Source: Mediterraneibacter gnavus ATCC 29149 (GTDB taxonomy: Bacteria > Bacillota > Clostridia > Lachnospirales > Lachnospiraceae). Taken from it: DNA of 64,000 nt. Below, piece by piece: positions 27,878 through 37,099 of the stretch. The stretch's first letter is position 1. The number at the start of each line of letters is the position of its first letter. The notes beneath the pieces were generated by a model. That model saw only the letters and a list, made by a program, of their open reading frames with translations. It made no database searches and was not told the origin of the DNA. The position numbers and the translations under genes are program-made. Location: assembly GCF_008121495.1 (NCBI RefSeq), contig NZ_CP043051.1, forward strand, positions 1,467,501-1,531,500. The letters run 5' to 3'.

Positions 27878-28720
27878 ATGCAAAAAGCAATAAAACGATA
27901 TTTCCCTGTTTTTGTACTGCCCACGATGATCGCATTTACCATTGGGTTTATCGCGCCGTTTTTACTGGGTATTTATCTTTCGTTCTGTAAATTTACAACC
28001 GTGACAGACGCCAGATTTATCGGGCTTGAGAATTATGGAAAGGTATTTCAGGATCCTACATTTTTACACTCTCTGTGGTATACCGTGCTGTTTACAGTAC
28101 TTTCCATGTTATTGATCAATGTACTGGCATTTGCGGTGGCGTTGGTATTGACAAAACCAGTACGCGGGAAAAATATTTTTCGGACTGTATTTTTTATGCC
28201 GAATTTGATCGGTGGAATTATTCTGGGATATATCTGGCAGCTTCTGTTAAACGGAGTGCTTGCACATTGGGGAAAAACACTTACATATTCCGGGACCTAC
28301 GGGTTGATGGGAATGATCATTCTGGTGTGCTGGCAACAGATTGGATATATGATGATCATCTACATTTCCGGCATTCAGAATATTCCCGGAGAGCTGATCG
28401 AAGCGGCGAAGATTGATGGAGCCAACTCCTGGCAGGTACTTCGCAAGGTCATTATTCCGATGGTGATGCCGTCGATCACGATTTGTACATTTTTAACGTT
28501 AACAAACGGTTTCAAGTTATTTGACCAGAACCTGGCACTGACCAATGGTGCACCTTCGAAAATGTCAGAACTTCTGGCGCTCAATATCTTCAATACGTTC
28601 TATGGAAGAGCCGGTTATGAAGGTGTTGGTCAGGCGAAGGCAGTAATCTTCTTTCTGATCGTTGGTCTGGTTGCCGTGATTCAGAATCGCATGACAAGAT
28701 CAAAGGAGGTGCAGCAGTAG
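27878..28720 (+). CDS. Sugar ABC transporter permease (UgpA/MsmF type)
   Basis: This 280-residue protein has six membrane helices and the EAA motif for coupling to the ATPase (GELIEAAKIDGANSWQVLRKVIIPM). It forms a heterodimeric channel with the next protein, which overlaps its stop codon by one base. The N-terminal KRYFPVFVLPTMIAFTIGFIAPF is typical of the first permease of such importers. Confidence 0.9.
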   Translation: MQKAIKRYFPVFVLPTMIAFTIGFIAPFLLGIYLSFCKFTTVTDARFIGLENYGKVFQDPTFLHSLWYTVLFTVLSMLLINVLAFAVALVLTKPVRGKNIFRTVFFMPNLIGGIILGYIWQLLLNGVLAHWGKTLTYSGTYGLMGMIILVCWQQIGYMMIIYISGIQNIPGELIEAAKIDGANSWQVLRKVIIPMVMPSITICTFLTLTNGFKLFDQNLALTNGAPSKMSELLALNIFNTFYGRAGYEGVGQAKAVIFFLIVGLVAVIQNRMTRSKEVQQ

Positions 28721-29556
28721 TGAATAAAAAATTAAAACATGGCTGGCTGGTTACGCTGATTTTTTCTGTTATCAGCCTGCTGTACTTATATCCGATCATT
28801 CTTGTTGTGATCAACTCATTCAAGAAAAAAGCATACATCAGCCGGGTGCCATTTGATCTGCCAAAAGACAATATGTTTGTAGGATTGGAAAATTATATCC
28901 GCGGAATCGAGCAGACAAAGTTTTTTGAGGCATTTAGCTGGAGTCTGTTTATCACCGTGGGCGGAGTTGCAGTCATTATCCTGTGCTGTTCCATGTGTGC
29001 ATGGTTTATCAGCCGGGTGAATACATGGTGGACAAAACTGATCTATATGCTTTGTCTGTTTGCCATGGTGGTGCCGTTTCAGATGGAAATGTACACTTTG
29101 TCCAAGATTGCAAATATGCTCAGACTCAATACTCCATGGGGGCTGATCTTCATCTATCTGGGGTTTGGTGCCGGGCTGGCGGTGTTTATGTTTACCGGAT
29201 TTATGAAGTCGATTCCATTGGAGATCGAAGAGGCGGCAATGATTGATGGATGCACTCCAATCCAGACTTTTTTCAAGGTGGTCCTGCCAATCTCAAAACC
29301 GACTTGCATTACGGTAATGATTCTGCAGGCAATGTGGATCTGGAATGATTATCTGCTTCCGTCTCTGGTGCTGGATACGAAGAAATACCGGACGATTCCG
29401 ATCGCAGTACAGTATTTAAAAGGTGGATATGGATCTGTGGATATGGGAGCCATGATGGGAGCGCTGGTACTTTCTATCATCCCGATTGTAATCTTTTATC
29501 TGTGCTGCCAAAAACATATTATAGAAGGTGTCGTGGCAGGAGCTGTGAAGGGATAA
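28720..29556 (+). CDS. Sugar ABC transporter permease (UgpE/MsmG type)
   Basis: This 278-residue second permease has six helices and its EAA motif (LEIEEAAMIDGCTPIQTFFKVVLPI). It starts with GTG at 28720, overlapping the previous stop, with AAAGGAGG 10 bases upstream. No ATPase gene follows. In related Firmicutes a shared MsmK/UgpC-type ATPase encoded elsewhere serves such importers; that is the likely case here. Confidence 0.9.
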   Translation: MNKKLKHGWLVTLIFSVISLLYLYPIILVVINSFKKKAYISRVPFDLPKDNMFVGLENYIRGIEQTKFFEAFSWSLFITVGGVAVIILCCSMCAWFISRVNTWWTKLIYMLCLFAMVVPFQMEMYTLSKIANMLRLNTPWGLIFIYLGFGAGLAVFMFTGFMKSIPLEIEEAAMIDGCTPIQTFFKVVLPISKPTCITVMILQAMWIWNDYLLPSLVLDTKKYRTIPIAVQYLKGGYGSVDMGAMMGALVLSIIPIVIFYLCCQKHIIEGVVAGAVKG

Positions 29557-29604
29557 GGCTTGTAAGAAAAAAGGGAATGGATTAAAATAAAGAGGACAGA
29601 TCAA

Positions 29605-29650
29605 TAAAAAATCTGCCATGCAGCCAACAGAGGGGCATGGCGGATTTTTT
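29605..29650 (+). terminator. Rho-independent terminator or attenuator
   Basis: AAAAAATCTGCCATGC pairs with GCATGGCGGATTTTTT (one G-U pair). It separates the transport genes from the downstream regulator, sensor and second binding protein. Confidence 0.85.
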
Positions 29651-29675
29651 GGCATGTATCAGAGGGGGGACGGAC

Positions 29676-31214
29676 ATGATCACGATATTGATTGCAGATG
29701 ACGAAAAACTGGAGAGAAACGGGATCAAGTTTCTGCTGAAACGAGAGCAGGAAGAACTGGAGATTTTAGAGGCAATAAACGGGAAAGATGCAGCGGGGAT
29801 TTTGCAGAAAAAACAGGTGGATATTTTGTTTTCGGATATCAAAATGCCTTATATGACAGGGCTCGAACTGGCGAAAGCTGCACGGGAGTTGCAGCCGGAG
29901 ATCGAGATAGTGATTTTTAGCGGATACAATGATTTTTCTTATGCGAAGGAGGCGCTGCATTACGGAGTAGTCGATTATGTGCTAAAGCCGGTAGATCCGG
30001 GAGAGTTTCATAAGACGTATTGTTCTGTGAGAGATCATATTCTGGAGAAGAATACGCAGAAAGGAGAAATTGCAAGGCAGCAGGATGATCTGGGAAAATA
30101 TTTTCTGCAGAATTTTTTGTATGACGGCAAAGAAGAAAACGGGACAAAAGCTGCGGAGCTTTTATGTCAGGATGGAGGGCAGTATACTCATATGATCCTG
30201 GCAGGCGGCGAGGACTGCTTTTTTGAAGTGGATGAAGAAAAGCTTTTGGGTCAGCTCAGAGAGCACATGTCCCGTCAGTTCCTTTATCTGAATGTGGCAG
30301 CAAATGAGTCCTTATTTCTGTTTCAGGAAAGATATGCAGATTATGAGACAGTGGCAAAAGAGTTATATCAGTTTTTTAAGAATAAGTACGATGAGGAGTG
30401 CTATTTGGCAGTAAGTGAAGAAATTACAGACTGGCAGGAACTTCCTGAAGTATTTTCCGGTTTAGAGGAGGTACTGGCAGAAAAATTTTATCAGCCCAGG
30501 CAGAAGATTTTCTTTGCAGGGGAAGTGCAGGAGACCAGAGAAATGGATGAGGCAGAAGAATCTCAGGTCCTGAATAATATCAAAGAGGACATTCAATATA
30601 AAGACAGTATCCATCTACGGCAGGATTTTCAGAAGCTGGAGAGAAAATATAGAGAAAGTATGAAATTTTCAGAGATGTATGTGAAATTTGTATTTTCTAA
30701 TATTGTCAAAGATATTTATGAGGAGATCAATCCAGGAGATGTGAAAGCATTGTCAAAAATGATCGACAGGCTGTACCGCTGCAGGAAAATTGAAGATGTA
30801 CTGGCAATTACAGAACAGGTAGTCTGTGAACTGGAGAAATTTGTACAGGAGCAGAACAAAGGATTTCGGAATGAAGTTATGAAAGTGAAACAGTACATTC
30901 ACCATCATTATGCAGAAAATCTCAATGTAGAGAATCTGGCAAGGCAAGTCTATCTCTCCCCGGGATATTTAAGTGTTGTATTCAAGGAGGAGACCGGAGT
31001 CAATCTGAACCGTTATGTCCGGGATATCCGGATGAAGAAATCCAGGGAGCTTCTGGAAAATACCAGTATGAAGATCTCGCAGATCGCAAAAGAGGTTGGA
31101 TTTTCCAATAATTCTTATTTCTGCAGGAGCTTCCGGGAGTATTTTGGCAGCACACCGGAGTATTGCAGGAAAGGGAGTATGAGTGATGAAGAAGCTTCTT
31201 TATCGGTTCCATAA
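29676..31214 (+). CDS. YesN-type response regulator with AraC DNA-binding domain
   Basis: This 512-residue protein has an N-terminal receiver (DDEK, phospho-acceptor Asp in LFSDIKMPYMTG, Lys in VLKPVDP), a middle helical region of about 270 residues and a C-terminal AraC domain (LARQVYLSPGYLSVVFKEETG; IAKEVGFSNNSYFCRSFREYFG). It pairs with the overlapping YesM-type kinase and should control the sugar import operon. The start at 29676 follows GAGGGGGG; the earlier in-frame ATG at 29637 lies in the terminator. Confidence 0.92.
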   Translation: MITILIADDEKLERNGIKFLLKREQEELEILEAINGKDAAGILQKKQVDILFSDIKMPYMTGLELAKAARELQPEIEIVIFSGYNDFSYAKEALHYGVVDYVLKPVDPGEFHKTYCSVRDHILEKNTQKGEIARQQDDLGKYFLQNFLYDGKEENGTKAAELLCQDGGQYTHMILAGGEDCFFEVDEEKLLGQLREHMSRQFLYLNVAANESLFLFQERYADYETVAKELYQFFKNKYDEECYLAVSEEITDWQELPEVFSGLEEVLAEKFYQPRQKIFFAGEVQETREMDEAEESQVLNNIKEDIQYKDSIHLRQDFQKLERKYRESMKFSEMYVKFVFSNIVKDIYEEINPGDVKALSKMIDRLYRCRKIEDVLAITEQVVCELEKFVQEQNKGFRNEVMKVKQYIHHHYAENLNVENLARQVYLSPGYLSVVFKEETGVNLNRYVRDIRMKKSRELLENTSMKISQIAKEVGFSNNSYFCRSFREYFGSTPEYCRKGSMSDEEASLSVP

Positions 31215-32901
31215 TTTTAAATATCGATATAAGCTGATGATCCTGATTTTGATCGCTGGGATCATTCCGACACTGATCGTGACATGCTATATGCAGATGG
31301 GAATGATGAACACGCTCAAGGAGCGGGAAATGGAAAATATGCAGGAGTCTTTAAAACAGGCAGTCGATGCAATAGACAATCAGGCGCAGATTTATGAAAA
31401 TCTGATTGATTATCTGTCTTATTCGGGAGACCTCAGGAAAGTGCTGAAAATGGAACGTGCATCAGATTTTAATACATATCTGAAGTATACTCAGGTGTCA
31501 GATCCGTTGTTGAATATGCCGCAGGTGTATCACAAAGAAATTAAAGGGATCACGCTGTATGCGGATAATATTCAGGTTGCCCATGGAAGTACACTGGCTC
31601 CTTTGTCGGAGATTCAGGGAGAAAACTGGTATCCCAGAAACAACAGAAGTCTGATTCGCTGGTATGTACAGACTGGAAGTCAGAATAAAGTGATTGTAGC
31701 CCGAAAGTTTTATGACGGGAGCAGTGAGATAAATGCTGTGCTGAAGATCACACTGGATTATAATAAATTGTTCGAACCGTTTGAAAAAATCATGGAATCT
31801 GATTTTGCCGGAATTGTCTGGGATGAAAACGGCAATGTCGTGTATTCCTGCAATAAAATTCCCGCTAAATATGAGACCGGGAAGGTGGATACAATTTCGG
31901 AAGTACAGAAAAGTTTTTCCAGTGTGACAAAGGAGATGGAAGGGAATCAGTGGAAATTCTGTTATTTTTGTCCTACGGATACGATTATGGAATCGGCAAG
32001 ATATTTGATGTTGAAAAATCTGCCGCTTCTGACAGCCTGTATTCTGCTGATAGGAATCTTAAGCTATTTCTTTTCCAGACGTCTGGTCTGTAAGCTGGAA
32101 CAGCTGACGGAAAATATGAATCAGATCCACAGTGGAATCCGGGAAGTGACCGTACAAAGTGATTCCAAAGATGAGATTGGTGTGCTCATTCGTACTTTCC
32201 GGCGTATGATGAATGAGATCAATAAACTGATCTCAGAAGTATATGAAGCGAAAATTGTGTTACAAAGGACAGAGATGAGGGCATTGCAGGCGCAGATCAA
32301 TCCCCATTTCCTGTACAATTCACTCTCAATTATCAACTGGAAGGCAATCGAAGCAGATGAACAGGAGATCAGTAAGGTGACACTGGCATTGTCTACCTAT
32401 TATCGGACCAGTCTGAACCGGGGGGAGACAATGACGACAGTAGTAAGCGAGATGGAGAATATCCGTGCATACCTGAAAATCCAGCTGATTATGCACGATA
32501 ATAGTTTCCGGGTGGAGGAAGTTTATGATAATACAATGGGAAGTTGTGAGATCCCGAAACTCATTTTGCAGCCATTGGTGGAAAATGCGATCGATCACGG
32601 GCTGGATGTGTCGGAAAAGATTGAAAAAGTATTGCGGATAAAGGTTGTGCAGGATGAGCTGTTTTTATATTTTATGGTGGAAGATAACGGAAACGGAATG
32701 ACAGAGGAAAAAGCGAGTCAAATCGTGACATATCGATCCAAAGGGTATGGTGTGCGCAATGTCAATGAACGGATCGTGCTTCTCTATGGAGAAGAAAATA
32801 AAATCCGGGTGGAGAGTAAAGAAGGAGAAGGAACCAGAGTATGCATACGGATTCCAAAGAAGAAGGAGAACGGACATGAGAAACAGGAAACAAAAAATTA
32901 A
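31186..32901 (+). CDS. YesM-type sensor histidine kinase
   Basis: This 571-residue kinase has two membrane helices (about residues 15-40 and 283-303) bounding a Cache-like extracellular sensor of about 240 residues, then HAMP, and a His_kinase (LytS/YesM) domain with phospho-acceptor His in QAQINPHFLYNSL and an ATPase domain (PLVENAIDHGL, DNGNGM). Its gene overlaps the regulator by 29 bases. The ATG at 31186 is 8 bases after AAGGGAG; a GTG one codon earlier is an alternative. Confidence 0.92.
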   Translation: MKKLLYRFHNFKYRYKLMILILIAGIIPTLIVTCYMQMGMMNTLKEREMENMQESLKQAVDAIDNQAQIYENLIDYLSYSGDLRKVLKMERASDFNTYLKYTQVSDPLLNMPQVYHKEIKGITLYADNIQVAHGSTLAPLSEIQGENWYPRNNRSLIRWYVQTGSQNKVIVARKFYDGSSEINAVLKITLDYNKLFEPFEKIMESDFAGIVWDENGNVVYSCNKIPAKYETGKVDTISEVQKSFSSVTKEMEGNQWKFCYFCPTDTIMESARYLMLKNLPLLTACILLIGILSYFFSRRLVCKLEQLTENMNQIHSGIREVTVQSDSKDEIGVLIRTFRRMMNEINKLISEVYEAKIVLQRTEMRALQAQINPHFLYNSLSIINWKAIEADEQEISKVTLALSTYYRTSLNRGETMTTVVSEMENIRAYLKIQLIMHDNSFRVEEVYDNTMGSCEIPKLILQPLVENAIDHGLDVSEKIEKVLRIKVVQDELFLYFMVEDNGNGMTEEKASQIVTYRSKGYGVRNVNERIVLLYGEENKIRVESKEGEGTRVCIRIPKKKENGHEKQETKN

Positions 32902-34564
32902 ATACATACTACTGTTATGTGTGTTCTCGATGTTCCTGATCGCTTCCTGCAAAAGATCGGAAACCGGTAAGACGGTGGAATCGAAAGAAGTGATAAACGC
33001 ACAGTGGGAAAATGCAGCACACACACCGTATGGGAAATATCCCGAGCTTGTTACTTATACACTGGGGAAAATCGTTGGATCTAATAATGCAAACCTGCCT
33101 GTGAAGGCGACTTATGAGGATAATGCCTACACACGATACTTGAAAGAACGGTTAAATATTCAAAACGAAGATGTTCTGGAAGGGGAAAATTCCGATTCTT
33201 ATGAGGAGGCCGTTCAGATTTTGATGGAAGATCAGCAGCTGCCGGATCTGTTGGTGGTAAAAGGCAGGGAGACAGTCAAAGAACTGGTCAGGCGTGGGAT
33301 GGTCGAAGATCTTACCACAGTATATGAAGAATGTACCACAGAAAGGATCAAGGAAATGTATCAAAGCTACGGAGAAGCACTTCTGGAATCGGCTACATTT
33401 GACGGCAGACTCTACGCACTTCCGGATGCAGAGGTAGATCATGGAGCTTCTCTTTTGTGGCTGCGCAAGGACTGGATGGAACGGTTGGGACTTTCCGATC
33501 CTGTAACGCTGGAGGAAGGGATGGAGATTATCCGGCAGTTTGTGAAAGCTGATATGGCAGGAAATCAAGAGACGGTGGGGTTGGCAGGAAGTACGGATTT
33601 GGTTTCTGAAAACAGCGGAACCTATGGGCTGGATGCTGTTTTTGACCAGTATCATGCAAAACCGAGCCAGTGGATTTTGAACGATCAGGGGAATGTGGTG
33701 TATGGTTCTGTGACAGAAGAGACAAAACAGGCGCTGATCTATCTGCATCAGCTTTATGTAGAAGGAATTCTGGACTCCAACTTTCTGCTGCGGCAGCAGG
33801 AAAATCTGGATACACTTCTTAAAGAAGGAAAGTGCGGGGCTATTTTCGGATACTGGTGGGCACCGAACAATCCACTGAGTTTATCTTATAGTGCGGACAG
33901 AACTGCAAAATGGCAGCCGTATCTGCTGACTGGAAATGCAGCGACCAGGACACGTACATTTCAATCCTATGAAGACTGTCTGTATGTGGTGGTAAGAAAG
34001 GGATATGAGCATCCGGAGATCGTGGGGAAATATGTGAGTACACTGTTTGATTATGGTCGTTTTGAAGATCAGAAGCAGTCCGATGAAATCAATGAATATT
34101 TTTCTTTGAATGTGGATCCGACAGCAAGACCGTTGAATATCAATGTAGACTACTGGGATGCGATCTACAGAGTGCAGCAAAATATACAGGATGTTCTGGA
34201 TGGAAAAACGCAGCAGAGCAAATTGAACGGATTAGAAGCTGCTTATTATAAAATCTGTAAGTCATTCCTTACAGGAGATGTGACCACGTCGAATGCATGG
34301 GCAGCATACACTTCCCGGATACAGGCAACGGGACTTTTGACGAAAGAGAATCTGGATGAAAATCAACCGCCTCTTTCGTTAGGCAGTCAGAAAATCAAAA
34401 TCCCGGAAGAATTGCTGGAAGAAGAGAAGAATACATTTCTGCAGATCATAGTGGGAGAAAAGCCGCCTGAATATTTTGATACGTTCGTAAAGAAGTGGTA
34501 TGAAAACGGCGGAAAAGCGCTCACACAGCAGGCGGATGACTCTTATAAAGAAACGATGAAATAG
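32876..34564 (+). CDS. Second extracellular solute-binding lipoprotein
   Basis: This 562-residue protein has a signal peptide with lipobox IASC and resembles the larger LplA/YtcQ group of binding proteins. It overlaps the kinase gene by 26 bases; AAGGAG lies before the ATG at 32876. It has no permease genes of its own. Its place next to the kinase suggests it either presents ligand to YesM or gives the same importer a second specificity. Both are inference. Confidence 0.85.
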   Translation: MRNRKQKIKYILLLCVFSMFLIASCKRSETGKTVESKEVINAQWENAAHTPYGKYPELVTYTLGKIVGSNNANLPVKATYEDNAYTRYLKERLNIQNEDVLEGENSDSYEEAVQILMEDQQLPDLLVVKGRETVKELVRRGMVEDLTTVYEECTTERIKEMYQSYGEALLESATFDGRLYALPDAEVDHGASLLWLRKDWMERLGLSDPVTLEEGMEIIRQFVKADMAGNQETVGLAGSTDLVSENSGTYGLDAVFDQYHAKPSQWILNDQGNVVYGSVTEETKQALIYLHQLYVEGILDSNFLLRQQENLDTLLKEGKCGAIFGYWWAPNNPLSLSYSADRTAKWQPYLLTGNAATRTRTFQSYEDCLYVVVRKGYEHPEIVGKYVSTLFDYGRFEDQKQSDEINEYFSLNVDPTARPLNINVDYWDAIYRVQQNIQDVLDGKTQQSKLNGLEAAYYKICKSFLTGDVTTSNAWAAYTSRIQATGLLTKENLDENQPPLSLGSQKIKIPEELLEEEKNTFLQIIVGEKPPEYFDTFVKKWYENGGKALTQQADDSYKETMK

Positions 34565-34569
34565 TTATA

Positions 34570-34624
34570 AACGCCAATATCTAGTTTTTGAAGGAAAACC
34601 TGCATACTAGATGTTGGTGTTTTT
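34570..34624 (+). terminator. Rho-independent terminator
   Basis: 34570-34585 pairs fully with 34606-34621 (16 bp, two G-U pairs), with a T run at the end. It stops just before the nrdD -35 box. Confidence 0.85.
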
Positions 34625-34626
34625 CA

Positions 34627-34655
34627 TTGACATTCAAAAATGTGGGTGATACACT
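34627..34655 (+). promoter_or_regulatory. Promoter of nrdD
   Basis: TTGACA (34627-34632), 17 bases, TACACT (34650-34655). An inverted repeat CTAAA-N7-TTTAG (34654-34670) overlaps the -10 end and is a possible repressor site; it does not match the NrdR box well. Confidence 0.7.
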
Positions 34656-34694
34656 AAATACAGCGTTTAGCTGCAGAAAGGAGAGGTACGAAAC

Positions 34695-37073
34695 ATGTAT
34701 CAAGTCACAAAAAGGGACGGGGAAATAACAGAATTTAATCTGACCAAGATCAGCGAGGCGATACGAAAAGCGTTTGAAGCCAGAGAAAAAGAGTATAATC
34801 AGGATATTATTGATCTGTTGGCACTGAAAGTGACTGCAGATTTTGAACCGAAGATAAAAGAACATAAAATTGCAGTGGAGGACATTCAGGACAGTGTAGA
34901 GTCTGTTCTGATCAAAGCAGGATACGCAGATGTTGCGAAGGGATATATCCTGTACCGCAAGCAGAGAGAAAAAATCCGAAATCTGAATTCTACACTTTTG
35001 GATTACAAAGAGATTGTAGACAGTTATGTGAAGGTGACAGACTGGCGTGTCAAGGAGAATTCTACCGTGACATATTCTGTCGGAGGTCTGATCTTAAGCA
35101 ACTCCGGTGCGATCACAGCCAATTACTGGCTGTCAGAAATTTACGATGAGGAGATTGGAAAAGCACACAAGAATGCGGATATTCATATCCACGATCTTTC
35201 TATGCTGACCGGATATTGTGCAGGCTGGTCTTTAAAACAGCTGATACAGGAAGGTCTGGGAGGTGTGACGGGCAGGATCACATCTGCTCCGGCGAAGTAT
35301 TTGAGTGTTCTTTGCAATCAGATGGTGAATTTTCTGGGAATCATGCAGAATGAGTGGGCAGGAGCACAGGCATTTTCATCGTTTGATACCTACCTTGCAC
35401 CATTTGTAAAAGCAGACCATCTGACATATCGGGAAGTGAAAAAATGCATCGAATCTTTCATTTTCGGGGTGAACATTCCGTCCAGATGGGGAACACAGGC
35501 GCCGTTTTCGAATATCACACTGGACTGGACTGTTCCAAATGACCTCGCCAATCTGCCGGCGATCGTGGGCGGGAAAGAACAGGACTTTACATATGGTGAT
35601 TGTAAAGAAGAGATGGATATGATCAACCGGGCATTTATTGAGACGATGATCGAGGGAGATGCACAGGGAAGAGGATTCCAGTATCCGATCCCGACGTATT
35701 CCATCACGAAAGATTTCGACTGGTCGGATACGGAGAACAACCGTCTGTTATTTGAGATGACCGCAAAATACGGAACACCGTATTTTTCCAATTATATCAA
35801 CAGTGATATGGAGCCAAGCGACGTGCGCAGTATGTGCTGCCGTCTGCGTCTGGATCTGCGGGAACTGCGCAAGAAATCCGGTGGATTTTTCGGAAGCGGA
35901 GAGAGCACAGGTTCCGTTGGTGTTGTGACGATCAATATGCCGAGAATTGCATATTTATCGAAAAATGAGGAAGAATTTTACGAGAGACTTGATAAAATGA
36001 TGGATATTGCCGCAAGATCACTTCATATCAAACGAGTGGTGATTTCCAGGCTTCTGGATGAAGGGCTGTATCCGTATACAAAGAGATACCTGGGAAGTTT
36101 TGATAACCATTTCTCTACAATCGGGCTCATCGGAATGAATGAGGCAGGACTGAATGCAAAATGGATCCGTAAAGATCTGACGCATCCGGAAACGCAGAAG
36201 TTTACAAAAGATGTTCTGAATCACATGAGAGAGCGGCTGTCCGACTATCAGGAAGAATATGGTGATCTGTATAACCTGGAGGCAACTCCGGCAGAATCTA
36301 CCACATACCGCCTGGCAAAACATGATGTGGAGCAGTTCCCGGATATCATTACAGCAGCAGAGGACTGTGGAACACCATATTACACAAACAGCTCTCATCT
36401 GCCGGTTGGCTATACGGAGGATGTATTTGCCGCACTGGATATTCAGGATGAGCTGCAGACGCTGTATACATCAGGAACGGTATTCCATACATTCCTGGGA
36501 GAAAAACTTCCGGACTGGAAGTCAGCGGCAGCTCTGGTCAGAAAAATCGCAGAGAATTATAAGCTGCCGTATTATACAATGTCTCCAACATATTCTATCT
36601 GTAAGAATCATGGATACATTTCCGGAGAGCAGTATACTTGTCCGATTTGTGGAGAAGAAACAGAGGTATACAGCAGAATTACCGGTTATTATCGTCCGGT
36701 CAAGAACTGGAATGATGGAAAACTGCAGGAATTTAAGGAACGAAAAGTGTATGATGTAGAACACTCTCACGTGAAGCAGGAGAATTTCAGGGAGACAGAA
36801 CAGGAAGAAGAACAGCGTATTTTCGAAGAGGTGAATACAGAGGAAGGAAAAGTACTTCTTTTTACAACGAAGACCTGTCCGAACTGTAAGCTTGCAAAAG
36901 ATTCCCTGGAAAAAGCCAATATTTCTTATGAAGTAGTTGATGCGGGAGAAAATGAAGAACTGGTTAGAAAATATGGCGTCATGCAGGCGCCGACACTGAT
37001 CGTGATCAAAGAAGAAGGTGTACAGAAACTTGCAAATGCGTCCAATATCCGGGCATTTGCAGAAAAACGATAG
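34695..37073 (+). CDS. nrdD: Anaerobic ribonucleoside-triphosphate reductase with fused C-terminal redoxin domain
   Basis: This 792-residue class III enzyme makes deoxynucleotides without oxygen. In order it has an ATP-cone (about 1-90), the catalytic barrel with MCCRLRLD, a zinc site (Cys636, Cys649, Cys652), the glycyl-radical site at Gly675 in NWNDGK, and then about 80 residues of a thioredoxin/glutaredoxin fold with active site CPNC (Cys728, Cys731) and a cis-Pro segment (VMQAPTL). The extra redoxin domain is absent from the E. coli enzyme, which uses formate. With trxB next door it suggests NADPH-thioredoxin reductase-driven turnover. Confidence 0.93.
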   Translation: MYQVTKRDGEITEFNLTKISEAIRKAFEAREKEYNQDIIDLLALKVTADFEPKIKEHKIAVEDIQDSVESVLIKAGYADVAKGYILYRKQREKIRNLNSTLLDYKEIVDSYVKVTDWRVKENSTVTYSVGGLILSNSGAITANYWLSEIYDEEIGKAHKNADIHIHDLSMLTGYCAGWSLKQLIQEGLGGVTGRITSAPAKYLSVLCNQMVNFLGIMQNEWAGAQAFSSFDTYLAPFVKADHLTYREVKKCIESFIFGVNIPSRWGTQAPFSNITLDWTVPNDLANLPAIVGGKEQDFTYGDCKEEMDMINRAFIETMIEGDAQGRGFQYPIPTYSITKDFDWSDTENNRLLFEMTAKYGTPYFSNYINSDMEPSDVRSMCCRLRLDLRELRKKSGGFFGSGESTGSVGVVTINMPRIAYLSKNEEEFYERLDKMMDIAARSLHIKRVVISRLLDEGLYPYTKRYLGSFDNHFSTIGLIGMNEAGLNAKWIRKDLTHPETQKFTKDVLNHMRERLSDYQEEYGDLYNLEATPAESTTYRLAKHDVEQFPDIITAAEDCGTPYYTNSSHLPVGYTEDVFAALDIQDELQTLYTSGTVFHTFLGEKLPDWKSAAALVRKIAENYKLPYYTMSPTYSICKNHGYISGEQYTCPICGEETEVYSRITGYYRPVKNWNDGKLQEFKERKVYDVEHSHVKQENFRETEQEEEQRIFEEVNTEEGKVLLFTTKTCPNCKLAKDSLEKANISYEVVDAGENEELVRKYGVMQAPTLIVIKEEGVQKLANASNIRAFAEKR

Positions 37074-37099
37074 AAAAATAGAAAACGGAGGAACTCGAT

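Noticed and set aside
32747-32875. N-terminal extension of the second binding lipoprotein
   Set aside because: It lies inside the kinase gene and would hide the lipoprotein signal that starts at 32876.
34654-34670. An NrdR box before nrdD
   Set aside because: The inverted repeat CTAAA-N7-TTTAG differs from the 16-base NrdR consensus in spacing and core; kept only as a possible operator.
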